Below are positions 7,736 through 16,404 of a stretch of 23,004 nucleotides of DNA, in pieces (positions within the stretch are counted from its first letter, which is position 1; the number at the start of each line of letters is the position of its first letter). The DNA lies in assembly GCA_934162625.1 (NCBI GenBank), contig CAKPJM010000020.1, forward strand, positions 1-23,004, written 5' to 3'. The translations under genes and the position numbers were made by a program. The notes under the pieces are model-generated. The model searched no databases, was not told the DNA's origin, and saw only the letters and a program-made list of their open reading frames with translations. The stretch comes from an uncultured Clostridia bacterium (GTDB lineage: Bacteria > Bacillota > Clostridia > TANB77 > CAG-508).

Positions 7736-8152
7736 CTATCCATTAGAGTTTTTGTTTATATTATCATTAACAATTTGAAATAACCTATCTGGCATTTTTA
7801 TTGTCAAAGCTGTATTTGTTTCATTATTTTCGTAATAGCAATATTCGTCTAAGTCTAATTGTATTATAAAAAATTTATCTTTTTCTACTTCTACTTTTAT
7901 ATCATTTTTTATAGCAAGATATGGAGTTGTTTCATCCTGTTCTAAAGAGCAATTATTAAATATATTTTTCAACTCTTTTATTTGTTTTTTATTTTTTATT
8001 TGTATAACTTTTTCTGTATCAAAGTTTTCATCATATATAGTTAAAGTTATACTTTCCTCATTTTTACTTGATGAAGCAAACCATATTATAATTACTATAG
8101 CTATTATAATAGCTATAGCTACACATATGAGCATTATATTTTTTTTACTCAT
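7736..8152 (-). CDS. Small membrane-anchored hypothetical protein
   Basis: This 138-residue protein has a short basic start (MSKKN), one membrane helix (about residues 6-27, rich in Ile, Val and Ala), and a soluble outer domain with alternating hydrophobic strands (ITLTIYDENFDTEKVIQIK). No family is recognised. The longer open frame to 8215 is rejected because an AAAGGAGGTG site precedes the ATG at 8150-8152. With secA ending at 8166 in the shifted frame, this gene starts 13 bases later. prfB follows 15 bases after its stop. The three genes form a tight operon, but a role in secretion or release is not shown. Confidence 0.7.
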   Translation of the reverse strand: MSKKNIMLICVAIAIIIAIVIIIWFASSSKNEESITLTIYDENFDTEKVIQIKNKKQIKELKNIFNNCSLEQDETTPYLAIKNDIKVEVEKDKFFIIQLDLDEYCYYENNETNTALTIKMPDRLFQIVNDNINKNSNG

Positions 8153-8165
8153 TTTTACACCTCCT

Positions 8166-10920
8166 TTATTTACCACAACAATTTTTATATTTTTTACCGG
8201 CTTCCACATGGGCACAAATCGTTCCTACCAACCTTTGGTCCATCATTTGTAACCGGCATATGTGAAACTTCTTTATTCTCATTTGGCGTTGAATTTTTTA
8301 ATGTTTCTACTGCTTGTTGAAGCCCTTGCTTTGTTATCTTTACAGTTTGTTTTCTCTCTAAATTTTGAACTCTATTTATATTTAACAAGATTTTTACAAC
8401 ATCCATTTTTATGCTGTTTACCATTTCATCAAACATATCAAATCCTTCAATTCTATATTGAACGACAGGATCCTTTTGTCCATATGCTCTTAAACCAATA
8501 CCATCTTTTAATTCATCCATTGCATCGATATGGTCCATCCATTTTTGGTCTACAACTTTAAGCATAACTACACGTTCTAATTCTGGTAATTGTTCTTTTC
8601 CAACTTCATTTTCTTTGTTAGCATAATTCTCTAATGCTTTTTTCTTTAATTCTTCTAATACATTTTGTTCCTTAACACTATCTGTTTTTAAGCTCTCTAA
8701 TTCTGTAACTCCAAATATTGTTTTTACTTCTTGCAAAAATCCTTCTTTATTAAATTCTGAATTTGAAGTATAATTTGCAACTATTTCTTCTGCAACAGTT
8801 TCTATCATATGTAATATCTTATCATGAATGTTTTCTCCATCCAAAACTTGTTTTCTTTCTTTGTATATAATTTCTCTTTGAGTATTCATAACATCATCAT
8901 ATTGAAGGACATGTTTACGAATACTAAAGTTTTTACCTTCTACTTTTCTTTGTGCACTTTCTACTGCTTTAGATAGTATTCCCATTTGAAGAGGCATATT
9001 TTCATCTGCACCTAATGTATTGTATACAGAAGTAACCATATCTCCACCAAATATTTTCATTAAGTCATCATCTAGCGCAATATAAAATCTTGTTTCACCT
9101 GGATCTCCTTGACGTCCACTACGTCCACGTAACTGATTGTCAATTCTTCTTGACTCGTGTCTTTCTGTTCCTATTATTTTTAATCCACCTGCTGCAATAA
9201 CTTTTTCTTTTTCCTCTTTTATTTCTTTTTCAAATTTTTCTTCATACTCAGCAAATGTTTTTCTTGCATTTAAAACTTCTTCATTGTCAGTTTCATTATG
9301 TGCAGTTGCTTCTTCTATTAAATCTTCGCTAAATCCTTGTTTTTTCATTTCTTGTTTTGCTAAGAATTCGCTATTTCCTCCAAGCATAATATCAGTACCA
9401 CGACCAGCCATATTTGTTGCTATTGTAACTTGGTTAAACTTACCTGCTTGTGCTATAATTTGAGCTTCTTTTTCATGATATTTAGCATTTAACACTTCGT
9501 GTTTTATTCCTTCTCTTTTTAGGATGCTACTTAATTTTTCAGATTTTTCTATTGACACTGTACCTACTAGAACTGGCTGACCTTTTTTATGGCTTTCTTT
9601 AATATCTTCCACTACTGCTCTAAATTTAGCATTTTCGTTTTTATAGATAATATCGTTATTATCTATTCTTATCATAGGTTTATTTGTAGGTATACTTATT
9701 ACATCTAAATTATATATTTCTCTAAATTCAGATTCTTCTGTCATAGCAGTACCAGTCATACCTGCAAGTTTATCATACATTCTAAAATAATTTTGGAACG
9801 TAATTGTTGCAAGAGTTTTTGACTCGTTTGCAATTTTAACATTCTCTTTTGCTTCAATTGCTTGATGAAGTCCATTACTGTATCTTCTTCCATACATAAT
9901 TCTTCCTGTAAACTCATCTACTATTAAAACTTCTCCATCTTTTACAATATAATCTATATCTCTTTTCATAATTCCATGTGCATGAAGAGCTTGGTTTATA
10001 TGATGCACTATTTGAGAATTGTCTATATCATTCAAGTTTTCTAATTTAAAGAAATCCTCTGCTTTTTTGATACCTTTTTGAGTAAGTGTTGCAGATTTTG
10101 CTTTTAGGTCTACTATATAATCATATTTTTCATTATCTTCCTCTTGGTCAAAATTTTTAACATCTTCTTCTACTAAAACTTTAGGTTTTAATTTTTTTAC
10201 AAAATCATTTGCTTGCTTATATAAAATTGAAGATTCTTCAGCTGTACCAGATATAATTAAAGGTGTACGAGCCTCATCTATTAATATACTATCTATCTCA
10301 TCAACTATAGCATAGTTTAATGGCCTTTGTACCATTTGATTTTTGTATATAACCATATTATCTCTTAGGTAATCAAATCCATATTCATTATTTGTACCAT
10401 ATGTTATATCTGCAGCATATGCTTGTTGCTTTTTAGAACTATCCATTCCTGCTATTACAAGACCTACTGTTAATCCTAAAAATTTATATAATTTACCCAT
10501 CCATTCGCTATCTCTTTTGGCTAAGTAATCATTTACTGTTACTACATGCACTCCTTTGCCTGTTAAGGCATTTAAATAAACTGGAAGTGTTGCAACTAAA
10601 GTTTTACCTTCACCTGTTTTCATTTCTGCTATTCTTCCTTGATGAAGTATAATTCCACCTATTAATTGAACATCAAAGTGTCTCATTCCCAAAACTCTTT
10701 TTGAAGCTTCTCTGACTACTGCAAAAGCTTCTGGAAGTATGTCATCTAGGGTTTCTCCTTTTCCTAATCTTTCTTTAAATTCTGTTGTTTTCCCTTTAAG
10801 ATCACTATCTGAAAGTTTAGAAATTTCTTCCTCCAAACTATTTATTTTTTCTACTATAGGCATTACCCTTTTTACTTCTTTTTCACTATAAGAGCCAAAT
10901 ATTTTGCTAAATAAACCCAT
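8166..10920 (-). CDS. secA: Protein translocase ATPase SecA, +1 shift at the 3' end
   Basis: This is the motor that pushes unfolded proteins through SecYEG. Visible motifs are Walker A (MKTGEGKT, residues 100-107), the DEAD-like box (VDEIDSILIDEARTPL), TNMAGRGTDI, and GRSGRQGDPG. The zero frame gives 908 residues and ends CPCGSR at 8194. The C-terminal zinc motif needs CPCGSGKKYKNCC. An extra C after Ser907 (AGC C GGU, position 8199) splits it, and a +1 shift gives 917 residues ending GKKYKNCCGK at 8166. In the zero frame the codon after CGG is UAA. The ATG follows AAGGAAA. A sigma-A promoter lies at 10972-11000. The shifted stop leaves normal spacing to the next ribosome binding site. Confidence 0.95.
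8196..8202 (-). other. Ser-CGG +1 shift site in secA
   Basis: The coding strand reads AGC CGG UAA in the zero frame and AGC (C) GGU AAA AAA after skipping one C at 8199. The shift restores the last two cysteines of the SEC-C zinc ligand set. Without it the protein lacks them. Confidence 0.85.
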
Positions 10921-10971
10921 TAAAATTTCCTTCTTTCTTATGCTAATTTTATTACTATTTTACAATTAAAT

Positions 10972-11000
10972 AATATATCATGAACTGTAATATATTGCAA
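10972..11000 (-). promoter_or_regulatory. Sigma-A promoter of the secA operon
   Basis: TTGCAA (10995-11000) and TATATT (10972-10977) with a 17-base spacer on the minus strand, about 50 bases before the secA start. Confidence 0.65.
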
Positions 11001-11044
11001 GAATTTAACATAGAATTTAATTAGATAAATTGAATTTTGTGCGA

Positions 11045-11103
11045 ACGATTCTAGGGACTGTCCCTCTTTTGTTGAATAACAAAAGGGGACTGTCCTGAAT
11101 CGT
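11045..11103. repeat. Long palindromic element, copy 3
   Basis: Arms 11045-11073 and 11078-11103 pair with a few mismatches around the loop GAAT. The core GGGACTGTCC and the inner CTTTTGTT tract mark it as a relative of the copies at 6543 and 13276. The outer arm ACGATTC is unique to this site. It lies between divergent genes, so it cannot be a simple terminator. Confidence 0.7.
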
Positions 11104-11159
11104 AAATGTAATCTTTTGCAAATAATGAAAATTCCAATTTGCCAGAAAGGACTGATACA

Positions 11160-11702
11160 ATGTTTGTATATAATGTTAAATTTAATGGAAAGCACTTTGT
11201 TAAAATTTTATTTGTTATAATAGCTATAATAATAACAATCTATTTTGCAATTTCTGCATATAAAATTTATAGTAATAGCTTTAAAGTAAAAGATGAAATA
11301 AAAGAATCAAATGTAATGTATCTAACTGCTGAGAATTACACAAATATATTAAAAGCAGTACATGATGATGTAGATTCTTATATAGGTAGAAATATATGTT
11401 TTACAGGATATGTCTACAGAACAATAGATTTTAAAGAAAGTGAATTTGTTCTTGCAAGAGATATGATAATATCTTCAGATATGCAAACATTAATAGTCGG
11501 CTTTTTATGTAATTGTAAGGAAGCTAAAAACTTTTCAAATGATTCTTGGGTAGAAATAACAGGTGAAATAACAAAAGGATCTTACCACGGAACCATGCCA
11601 ATAATAGAGATTAAAGAAATTAAACAAATAGAAAAGCCAAAAGATGATATATATGTATATCCTCCTGATGATACTTACATACCTACTTCTGCTACTTTTT
11701 AA
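11160..11702 (+). CDS. Membrane-anchored DUF1980 (YcgQ C-terminal)-like protein
   Basis: This 180-residue protein has one N-terminal membrane helix (about residues 12-32, KILFVIIAIIITIYFAISAY) followed by a domain that resembles the C-terminal OB-like domain of YcgQ/TIGR03943 permease subunits. Matching stretches are IGRNICFTGYVYR, then VGFLCNCKEAKNF, WVEITGEI, and the closing PIIEIKEIKQIEKP with YVYPP. The usual CCAADA motif is replaced by a weaker Cys pair. Its YcgR partner is absent here. The start ATG at 11160 follows AAAGGA; the frame extends 7 codons further without an RBS. The function is unknown. Confidence 0.6.
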   Translation: MFVYNVKFNGKHFVKILFVIIAIIITIYFAISAYKIYSNSFKVKDEIKESNVMYLTAENYTNILKAVHDDVDSYIGRNICFTGYVYRTIDFKESEFVLARDMIISSDMQTLIVGFLCNCKEAKNFSNDSWVEITGEITKGSYHGTMPIIEIKEIKQIEKPKDDIYVYPPDDTYIPTSATF

Positions 11703-11713
11703 GAAAAAGAAAC

Positions 11714-11735
11714 GGCCACAGGAAATCCTGTGGCC
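11714..11735 (-). terminator. Terminator of the 11745-12014 gene
   Basis: A perfect 9-bp stem GGCCACAGG / CCTGTGGCC with loop AAAT, followed on the minus strand by a T-rich tail (GTTTCTTTTTCTT). It lies 9 bases past the stop and also serves the converging plus-strand gene. Confidence 0.85.
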
Positions 11736-11744
11736 TAATGGGTA

Positions 11745-12014
11745 TTACTCCTCTTTAGGTAAAATAATGCATAGTTCGTTCGTGTTCGTATCGATGTAGA
11801 ATCCGTGCTCTCGAGCATATTCGTGTGCCTTATCAGACCATACATGGAAACCCATTCCAGGAATTATCATACGGATCATACTTTCCTGATACATCGCTTC
11901 AATTGCGGCATTAATTGCGGCAATTTCTTTCTCTACATAAAGCAGAAGTTTTTTCTTAGCCTCCTCATTTCTCTTTTCAATGATCTCTTGCGCATTGTGC
12001 ACTGTGGATTCCAT
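11745..12014 (-). CDS. Small hypothetical protein, foreign-looking
   Basis: This 89-residue protein is a long amphipathic helix (about residues 5-45, EIIEKRNEEAKKKLLLYVEK) followed by a compact tail (GFHVWSDKAHEYAREHGF). No family is recognised. Base and codon use differ from neighbours, with more G/C in third positions and codons such as GCG, CGG-free but CGT-containing Arg codons. It has a consensus promoter (12070-12098), a GGGGGA ribosome binding site and a perfect terminator, so it is a self-contained unit. Similar stand-alone units lie at 19672-19980 and 20196-20537. Horizontal arrival is inferred from composition. Confidence 0.65.
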   Translation of the reverse strand: MESTVHNAQEIIEKRNEEAKKKLLLYVEKEIAAINAAIEAMYQESMIRMIIPGMGFHVWSDKAHEYAREHGFYIDTNTNELCIILPKEE

Positions 12015-12069
12015 TTGGAATCCCCCTTTCTTTAATAAAGTTAATACAGCTACACCGTATTATAATTAT

Positions 12070-12098
12070 ATTATACCACATTATGTTGAGTTTTGCAA
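12070..12098 (-). promoter_or_regulatory. Consensus sigma-A promoter
   Basis: TTGCAA (12093-12098), a 17-base spacer and TATAAT (12070-12075) on the minus strand, 56 bases before the start of the 11745-12014 gene. It overlaps the very end of the neighbouring permease gene. Confidence 0.8.
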
Positions 12099-12099
12099 A

Positions 12100-13197
12100 T
12101 TAGTTTCTTTCCAATATAGTTTTAACTATTCCATTATCTATCATTGTTTCGAATACATTTTGTAAAATTATTAGTACAATTGGTCCTATAAATAATCCTA
12201 TTATTCCAGAAATTTTAAACCCTGTATACATTGCAATTAAAGTAAATATTGGATGAATTCCTAAATTATTGCTTACTATTTTGGGTTCTAGTAATTGATG
12301 TACAACAAGTATTATTACATATAGAATAAATATAGCTATTCCTAGCTTTAAATCTCCATTTACAGCTGAAATTATTGCCCATGGTATCATAACAGTTCCT
12401 GAACCAAGTATTGGAAGTGCGTCTACGAATCCTATTCCTAGTGCTGCTAGCAATGGATATTCAACATTTAATCCAATCCATTTAAAAATACATAATCCTA
12501 TTAGTACCTCTATAAATGAAATTAATATCAATGTAGCCTCTGCTTTTAAATAGCTTCCTAAGGTAGATATTAATTTTTTTAAATGTATTCCAAATTTTCT
12601 AACCCAAAGCTTAGGAAAATGATGTTCAAATTGGTCTAATATAAATAATCTATCAGCACATATAAAATATGTTGAGAGAATAGTTATAACAATATAAATT
12701 CCTATTACTGGCAGTGAAGTAATTCCTTGAAGAATAGAGGTTAAAAATCCACTTACCCATTTAGTAACAAAATCCAAAAAGTTGTTTGTAGATGTTTCTA
12801 TAATTGATATAACTTGCCTTGGAATTTCTAATCTGTCAAATTCAATACTATTGATATATTTTTGAATTTGATTATATATTTTTTCTATATAAATATTAAG
12901 GCTTTGCAACAGCTCTGCCGATTCAGATATCAAGCTTACAGTTCCCCAAACAATCAATGTAATTAATATAGTAAAAATACATAGAAGAACAATAATTGCA
13001 CTTGTTCTTCTGGTCAATTTTGTCTTTCTACTTATCATTTTTATTATTGGCTCTATAAGCAAAGAAATAATAAATCCAATTAAAAAAGGAACATAGAACA
13101 AAGCCAATTTAAACAATAAAAAAATACTTACAAGAGTAATTATTAAAATTAATATCTTTCTTAATACCTTAGTAAAATATCCCATATCAATTACCAA
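12100..13197 (-). CDS. ytvI: AI-2E family permease, YtvI-like
   Basis: This 365-residue membrane protein has the AI-2E exporter superfamily layout: two N-terminal helix pairs, a periplasmic-type helical segment (about residues 85-150, SAELLQSLNIYIEKIYNQI), then a C-terminal bundle with the family signature (GFVDALPILGSG and HQLLEPKIVSNNLGIHPI). YtvI is the sporulation-linked member in Firmicutes, and the spore genes nearby fit, but other members of the superfamily transport ions or other solutes. The start is TTG at 13195-13197, 9 bases after GAGGG. An internal ATG four codons on lies too far from the RBS. Confidence 0.75.
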   Translation of the reverse strand: MVIDMGYFTKVLRKILILIITLVSIFLLFKLALFYVPFLIGFIISLLIEPIIKMISRKTKLTRRTSAIIVLLCIFTILITLIVWGTVSLISESAELLQSLNIYIEKIYNQIQKYINSIEFDRLEIPRQVISIIETSTNNFLDFVTKWVSGFLTSILQGITSLPVIGIYIVITILSTYFICADRLFILDQFEHHFPKLWVRKFGIHLKKLISTLGSYLKAEATLILISFIEVLIGLCIFKWIGLNVEYPLLAALGIGFVDALPILGSGTVMIPWAIISAVNGDLKLGIAIFILYVIILVVHQLLEPKIVSNNLGIHPIFTLIAMYTGFKISGIIGLFIGPIVLIILQNVFETMIDNGIVKTILERN

Positions 13198-13275
13198 ATT
13201 TCATCACCCTCTTATAGTAAGCTTGTACTATAATTATATGTAAAAAATAGGTAATTATGCGGGATAAATTAAAAT

Positions 13276-13343
13276 GAGAACTAATGGGGACAGACCCCTT
13301 TTGTTTCGATTGAAACAAAAGGGGTCTGTCCCCATTAGTTCTC
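13276..13343. repeat. Long palindromic element, copy 2
   Basis: A perfect 31-bp inverted repeat (13276-13306 and 13313-13343) with a 6-base loop. The core GGGACAGACCCCTTTTGTTT is identical to copy 1, but the outer arm (GAGAACTAAT) is different and again perfectly paired. It lies 12 bases past the stop of the proline-rich gene and may double as its terminator. Confidence 0.85.
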
Positions 13344-13355
13344 TTCAATTTGCTT

Positions 13356-13946
13356 CTAAAAATATCTTGGCCTTGGTGGTGGTCCCATTGGAGGTCTTGG
13401 CGGTCTATTAGGTGGTGGCATTCCCGGTCCTGGCCCCATAGGTGGTCTTCCTCCTCCAGGTGGAAACGGCGGTCTTACGGGAGGCCTATTAGGTCTTCCC
13501 CATTCTTTCAATAATAAAATTCTTATTAAATCTCTAAGTAAGAAATTATTTTGTCTTGTTTCTCTTGTTTGTTGTTCTGGTTCTTTAGCATTTGGATTTA
13601 TAACATCTCCATTTTTCAATTGAACATCTGCTCTTAATGTTGTTTGTTGCTCTTCTGGTTCTACATTTCTATATATTTCATCTGTCATTTGTTCTAATAA
13701 ATCTTTTGTAACTTCACGATTAGAATTCATATTACAAGCTTTGCATACCATTGGATATATAATTTTATATATTTCCGGATAAAACTCTGTTAAATCCTGC
13801 GTTGGCTGCATATTTGGTGTTGCTGACATATTCACATAATTATTATACATATCTTCTTGTGCATTTGTGTATGTATAATTTCGTTCTACATATGGCGAAT
13901 ATCCTAGGACACTTCTCATATACTCCTCATAATTTTGATAATCCAT
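13356..13946 (-). CDS. Hypothetical protein with a Pro/Gly/Arg-rich tail
   Basis: This 196-residue protein has a Tyr/Asn-rich start (MDYQNYEEYMRSVLGYSPYV), a central helical domain with a Cys pair (PMVCKACNMNSN, about residues 65-76), a Gln/Glu-rich spacer, and a low-complexity tail from about residue 150 (RPPVRPPFPPGGG, PMGPGPGMPPP, ending PPRPRYF). No signal peptide is visible. Such Tyr-rich heads and Pro-rich tails occur in spore coat and exosporium proteins, and the organism has spore genes, but this is an inference. A GGAGG site precedes the ATG. I recognise no named family. Confidence 0.65.
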   Translation of the reverse strand: MDYQNYEEYMRSVLGYSPYVERNYTYTNAQEDMYNNYVNMSATPNMQPTQDLTEFYPEIYKIIYPMVCKACNMNSNREVTKDLLEQMTDEIYRNVEPEEQQTTLRADVQLKNGDVINPNAKEPEQQTRETRQNNFLLRDLIRILLLKEWGRPNRPPVRPPFPPGGGRPPMGPGPGMPPPNRPPRPPMGPPPRPRYF

Positions 13947-14089
13947 TACTGAACCTCCTTTTTTGCATGTTACATTATATGCAGAAGGTCATTTTTTATT
14001 GCAAAAAAATAGAGATTATATTAAATATAATCTTTGAGGTAAACAGAGATTTGCAAAATGGATGTGTGAAGTGTGAAGTTAGATTCTTA

Positions 14090-14213
14090 GGGGCGTATGC
14101 AATACGCCCAAAAACAAATTTGTCGCAAATGCTGTAGGGGTCGCCGAGGGCGGCGCCCCTGCAATGTACCATAGAAATCGCTCTAAATGTAGGGGCAGGC
14201 CCTGTGTCTGCCC
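14090..14213 (+). repeat. Cluster of three TGTAGGGG-type hairpins
   Basis: Three GC-rich hairpins stand within 124 bases: GGGCGTAT/ATACGCCC (14091-14098 / 14102-14109), GGGGTCGCC/GGCGCCCC with a mismatch (about 14137-14160), and GGGCAG/CTGCCC (14193-14198 / 14208-14213). The last two start TGTAGGGG, like the single copy at 2913-2934 on the other strand. They look like dispersed palindromic repeats that insert next to one another. Confidence 0.65.
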
Positions 14214-14261
14214 GAAACAAATTATTATTAGGATAATTTCTTTAAATTTTGCACTCTGGGT

Positions 14262-14324
14262 GAATTCAGGACAGTCCCCAAAATCCCCAGGTTTGGTGAT
14301 TTTGAAGGACAGTCCCTAGAATTC
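14262..14324. repeat. Long palindromic element, copy 4 (degenerate)
   Basis: GAATTCAGGACAGTCCCC at the left and AGGACAGTCCCTAGAATTC at the right enclose a smaller stem (AAAATC / GATTTT). The GGACAGTCC core links it to copy 3, and the outer GAATTC pairs are self-complementary. It lies 14 bases past the murD stop. Confidence 0.6.
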
Positions 14325-14337
14325 CCCCTCACACAAA

Positions 14338-15738
14338 TTACAATTTGTTTACTATTTGCTTAAATTTGTTTCCTCTTTCTGCAAAGTTTTTGAACATATC
14401 AAAACTTGCACTAGCAGGAGAAAACAAAACTACATCTCCTTTTTTACTTATTTCATTTGCCTTTTCTACAGCTTCTTCTAATGTATTTACTTTATATATA
14501 GGCAATTCTTTATCTGAAAATTTTAATTCATATGTTACTGCACTATATATTTTATTTGCTGTTTGACCTAACAATATTAATGATCCTACATTTTCTACGA
14601 TAGGTTTTGCAATTGGGGTATAGTCTAAATGTTTGTCATATCCTCCTGCAATTAAAACTATATTTTCATCAAAGGATTTTAGCCCTGCTATTGTTCTTGT
14701 TGGACTTGATGCAATTGAGTCATTGTACCATTTTGCTCCTTTTATTGCTTTTACAAATTCTAATCTATGTTCTACTCCTGCAAAATTGCTTATAGCTTTT
14801 GCCTGTACTTCTGGAGTTACAAATCTTTTGGTTGCAGCAATCGCAGCGCACATATTTTCGGCATTATGTATTCCTCTCAATTTTGTGTTTTTAGTATTTA
14901 AAATATGTCTTCTCAAGCCGCTTTCGCAATCTTTTATAGTTTCTCCATCTACTATTATTCCATTTTCTAGTTTTTCTTTACTACTAAAATATATTACGCT
15001 TCCTATTGCTTCTTTGGCAAAATTTCTTGTTATATCATTATCATAATTTAATACAAGTAAATCATTTTCGGTTTGATTTTTAAATATATTTTCTTTAGCC
15101 TCTTTATATTCATCATAAGATTTATGTATATCTAAATGATTTGGTGTAACATTTGTTATTACTGCAACTTGAGGGCTCACCTTCATTGTCATTAATTGGA
15201 AACTGCTTAATTCTAACACTACAAAATCTTCTGGTTTCATTTCTCCCAATTTCGTAAATAATGGTATTCCTATGTTCCCGCCTAAGTAACATTTATAATT
15301 ATTTTCTTTTAAAATTTCATATATTAAAGATGTGGTAGTCGTTTTTCCATCGCTTCCTGTTACACCTATTGTAGTCCCTGGACACATTTCTAACACTAAT
15401 TCTATTTCAGAAGTTAATAATGCTCCTCTTTTTACTTCTTCTTCTATTTGAGGTGTATCTGGTCTACAAGATGGGCTTCTAAAAATAACATCAAAACCTA
15501 CTAGTTTATTTAAATAGTTTTCTCCAAAAGAAAATTTTAATTTATATTCATAGATTTTATCTAATATGTTCTTATCTAATTGTTCTATTGGCTTATTATT
15601 AAACAAAGTAATTTCAGACCCTAATTTATATAAGTAATCTATTAATGGCAAATTGCTAACTCCTAACCCAATTATAGCCACTTTTTTATTTCTTATGTAA
15701 TTATTAAATTCTACTAATTTCTCATTTACATATTTCAT
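14338..15738 (-). CDS. murD: UDP-N-acetylmuramoyl-L-alanine--D-glutamate ligase
   Basis: MurD adds D-glutamate to UDP-MurNAc-L-Ala in the cytosolic steps of peptidoglycan synthesis. The 466-residue protein has the N-terminal Rossmann-like UDP-binding fold (VAIIGLGVSNLPLIDYL), the ATP-binding loop (GVTGSDGKTTTT), the Mur signatures NVTPNHLDIH and HNAENMCAAIAATK, and GVEHRLEFV with YNDSIASSPTRT in the C-terminal domain. The length is normal. The ATG follows AAAGGAG and lies 17 bases inside the end of pncC, so the two are coupled. Its single AGC-GGC Ser-Gly pair (14917-14922) has no extra C, a useful control for the recoding hypothesis. Confidence 0.95.
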   Translation of the reverse strand: MKYVNEKLVEFNNYIRNKKVAIIGLGVSNLPLIDYLYKLGSEITLFNNKPIEQLDKNILDKIYEYKLKFSFGENYLNKLVGFDVIFRSPSCRPDTPQIEEEVKRGALLTSEIELVLEMCPGTTIGVTGSDGKTTTTSLIYEILKENNYKCYLGGNIGIPLFTKLGEMKPEDFVVLELSSFQLMTMKVSPQVAVITNVTPNHLDIHKSYDEYKEAKENIFKNQTENDLLVLNYDNDITRNFAKEAIGSVIYFSSKEKLENGIIVDGETIKDCESGLRRHILNTKNTKLRGIHNAENMCAAIAATKRFVTPEVQAKAISNFAGVEHRLEFVKAIKGAKWYNDSIASSPTRTIAGLKSFDENIVLIAGGYDKHLDYTPIAKPIVENVGSLILLGQTANKIYSAVTYELKFSDKELPIYKVNTLEEAVEKANEISKKGDVVLFSPASASFDMFKNFAERGNKFKQIVNKL

Positions 15739-16189
15739 AAAAATGCTCCTTTATATTTTTTATTACATCTTGTTTTTTTTCAAATTTATTTTCACCAACA
15801 GGTTCTAAAATATAATCAAAAGACTTATTACTGTTTTTATCATATATTGCAAAATATACTGTGTTTAATTTGTTGCTGTTGTTTTTCAAATCTTTTTTTC
15901 CTAATTGTCCTGTTATGCCTATTCCCCAATCTGATTTTGCAAAATTAGAAACAGCTTTTGCCATCTCTTTTGCAACTTCTATGCTATATACAGTATATGT
16001 TTCTATGGTTTCTTTGTTTACTCCAAAATATTCTTTCCAGTTGTTTGAATATGTTACAAGACCTACATTAAAAACATCGCTTGAACCATCAATATTTGTT
16101 ATTTCACTTGAAAGCATTCCTCCAGTACAAGATTCCATACAAGATATTGTTTGATTTCTATTTTTTAAAAATTTTATCAAATTTTCCAT
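15722..16189 (-). CDS. pncC: CinA C-terminal domain protein, nicotinamide-nucleotide amidase
   Basis: This 155-residue stand-alone CinA C-terminal domain carries the signature SCMESCTGGMLSSEITN and VGLVTYSNNWK near the start, then SIEVAKEMAKAV and GIGITGQLGKK. The family hydrolyses nicotinamide mononucleotide to nicotinate mononucleotide in pyridine nucleotide recycling. The usual ITGIAGPGGG stretch is altered to ITGQLGKKDL, so activity is less certain. An AGAGGT site precedes the ATG. It overlaps murD by 17 bases. The promoter is at 16207-16235. Confidence 0.8.
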   Translation of the reverse strand: MENLIKFLKNRNQTISCMESCTGGMLSSEITNIDGSSDVFNVGLVTYSNNWKEYFGVNKETIETYTVYSIEVAKEMAKAVSNFAKSDWGIGITGQLGKKDLKNNSNKLNTVYFAIYDKNSNKSFDYILEPVGENKFEKKQDVIKNIKEHFYEICK

Positions 16190-16206
16190 TTTTCTACCTC
16201 TTTAGA

Positions 16207-16235
16207 ATTATATAACAAAATCTAATAATTAACAA
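16207..16235 (-). promoter_or_regulatory. Sigma-A promoter of pncC-murD
   Basis: TTGTTA (16230-16235), a 17-base spacer and TATAAT (16207-16212) on the minus strand, about 18 bases before the pncC start, so the leader is very short. Confidence 0.65.
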
Positions 16236-16305
16236 TTTTTATTAGAATATTTTTATGAATTTTGAAAATAATATTATCGTAAAATAGATTTGGAGGTGCT
16301 TTTTT

Positions 16306-16404
16306 ATGTCAAAGAAAAATAAAGAAAATAAGCAAAATAAAGAAAACAAAGAAAACAAAAACAATAGCAGAAACGAAAAAATAGACAACAACAATTGCAA
16401 ATAA
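16306..16404 (+). CDS. 32-residue Lys/Asn/Glu-rich peptide
   Basis: A strong GGAGGTG site precedes ATG 16306-16308 by 8 bases. The frame encodes MSKKNKENKQNKENKENK, continues with Asn-rich residues to one Cys near the end, and stops at TAA. The composition is very hydrophilic and repetitive (KEN/KQN units), likely disordered. Small spore proteins have such compositions, but no family signature is seen. It lies alone between two minus-strand units. Confidence 0.5.
   Translation: MSKKNKENKQNKENKENKNNSRNEKIDNNNCK

Larger units (their letters stand above)
13947..14337. other. Intergenic region packed with hairpins
   Basis: This 391-base gap between murD and the proline-rich gene holds no gene. 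It contains three GC-rich hairpins of the TGTAGGGG type and a fourth, degenerate long palindromic element, both listed separately. Any promoter for the proline-rich gene is not obvious. Confidence 0.6.

Noticed and set aside
11045..11103. Palindrome as a terminator
   Set aside because: It lies between two divergent gene starts, upstream of both, with no gene ending into it.
14090..14213. Hairpin cluster as a CRISPR array
   Set aside because: The units are unequal in sequence and spacing, the stems differ, there are no constant repeats with unique spacers, and no cas genes are near.
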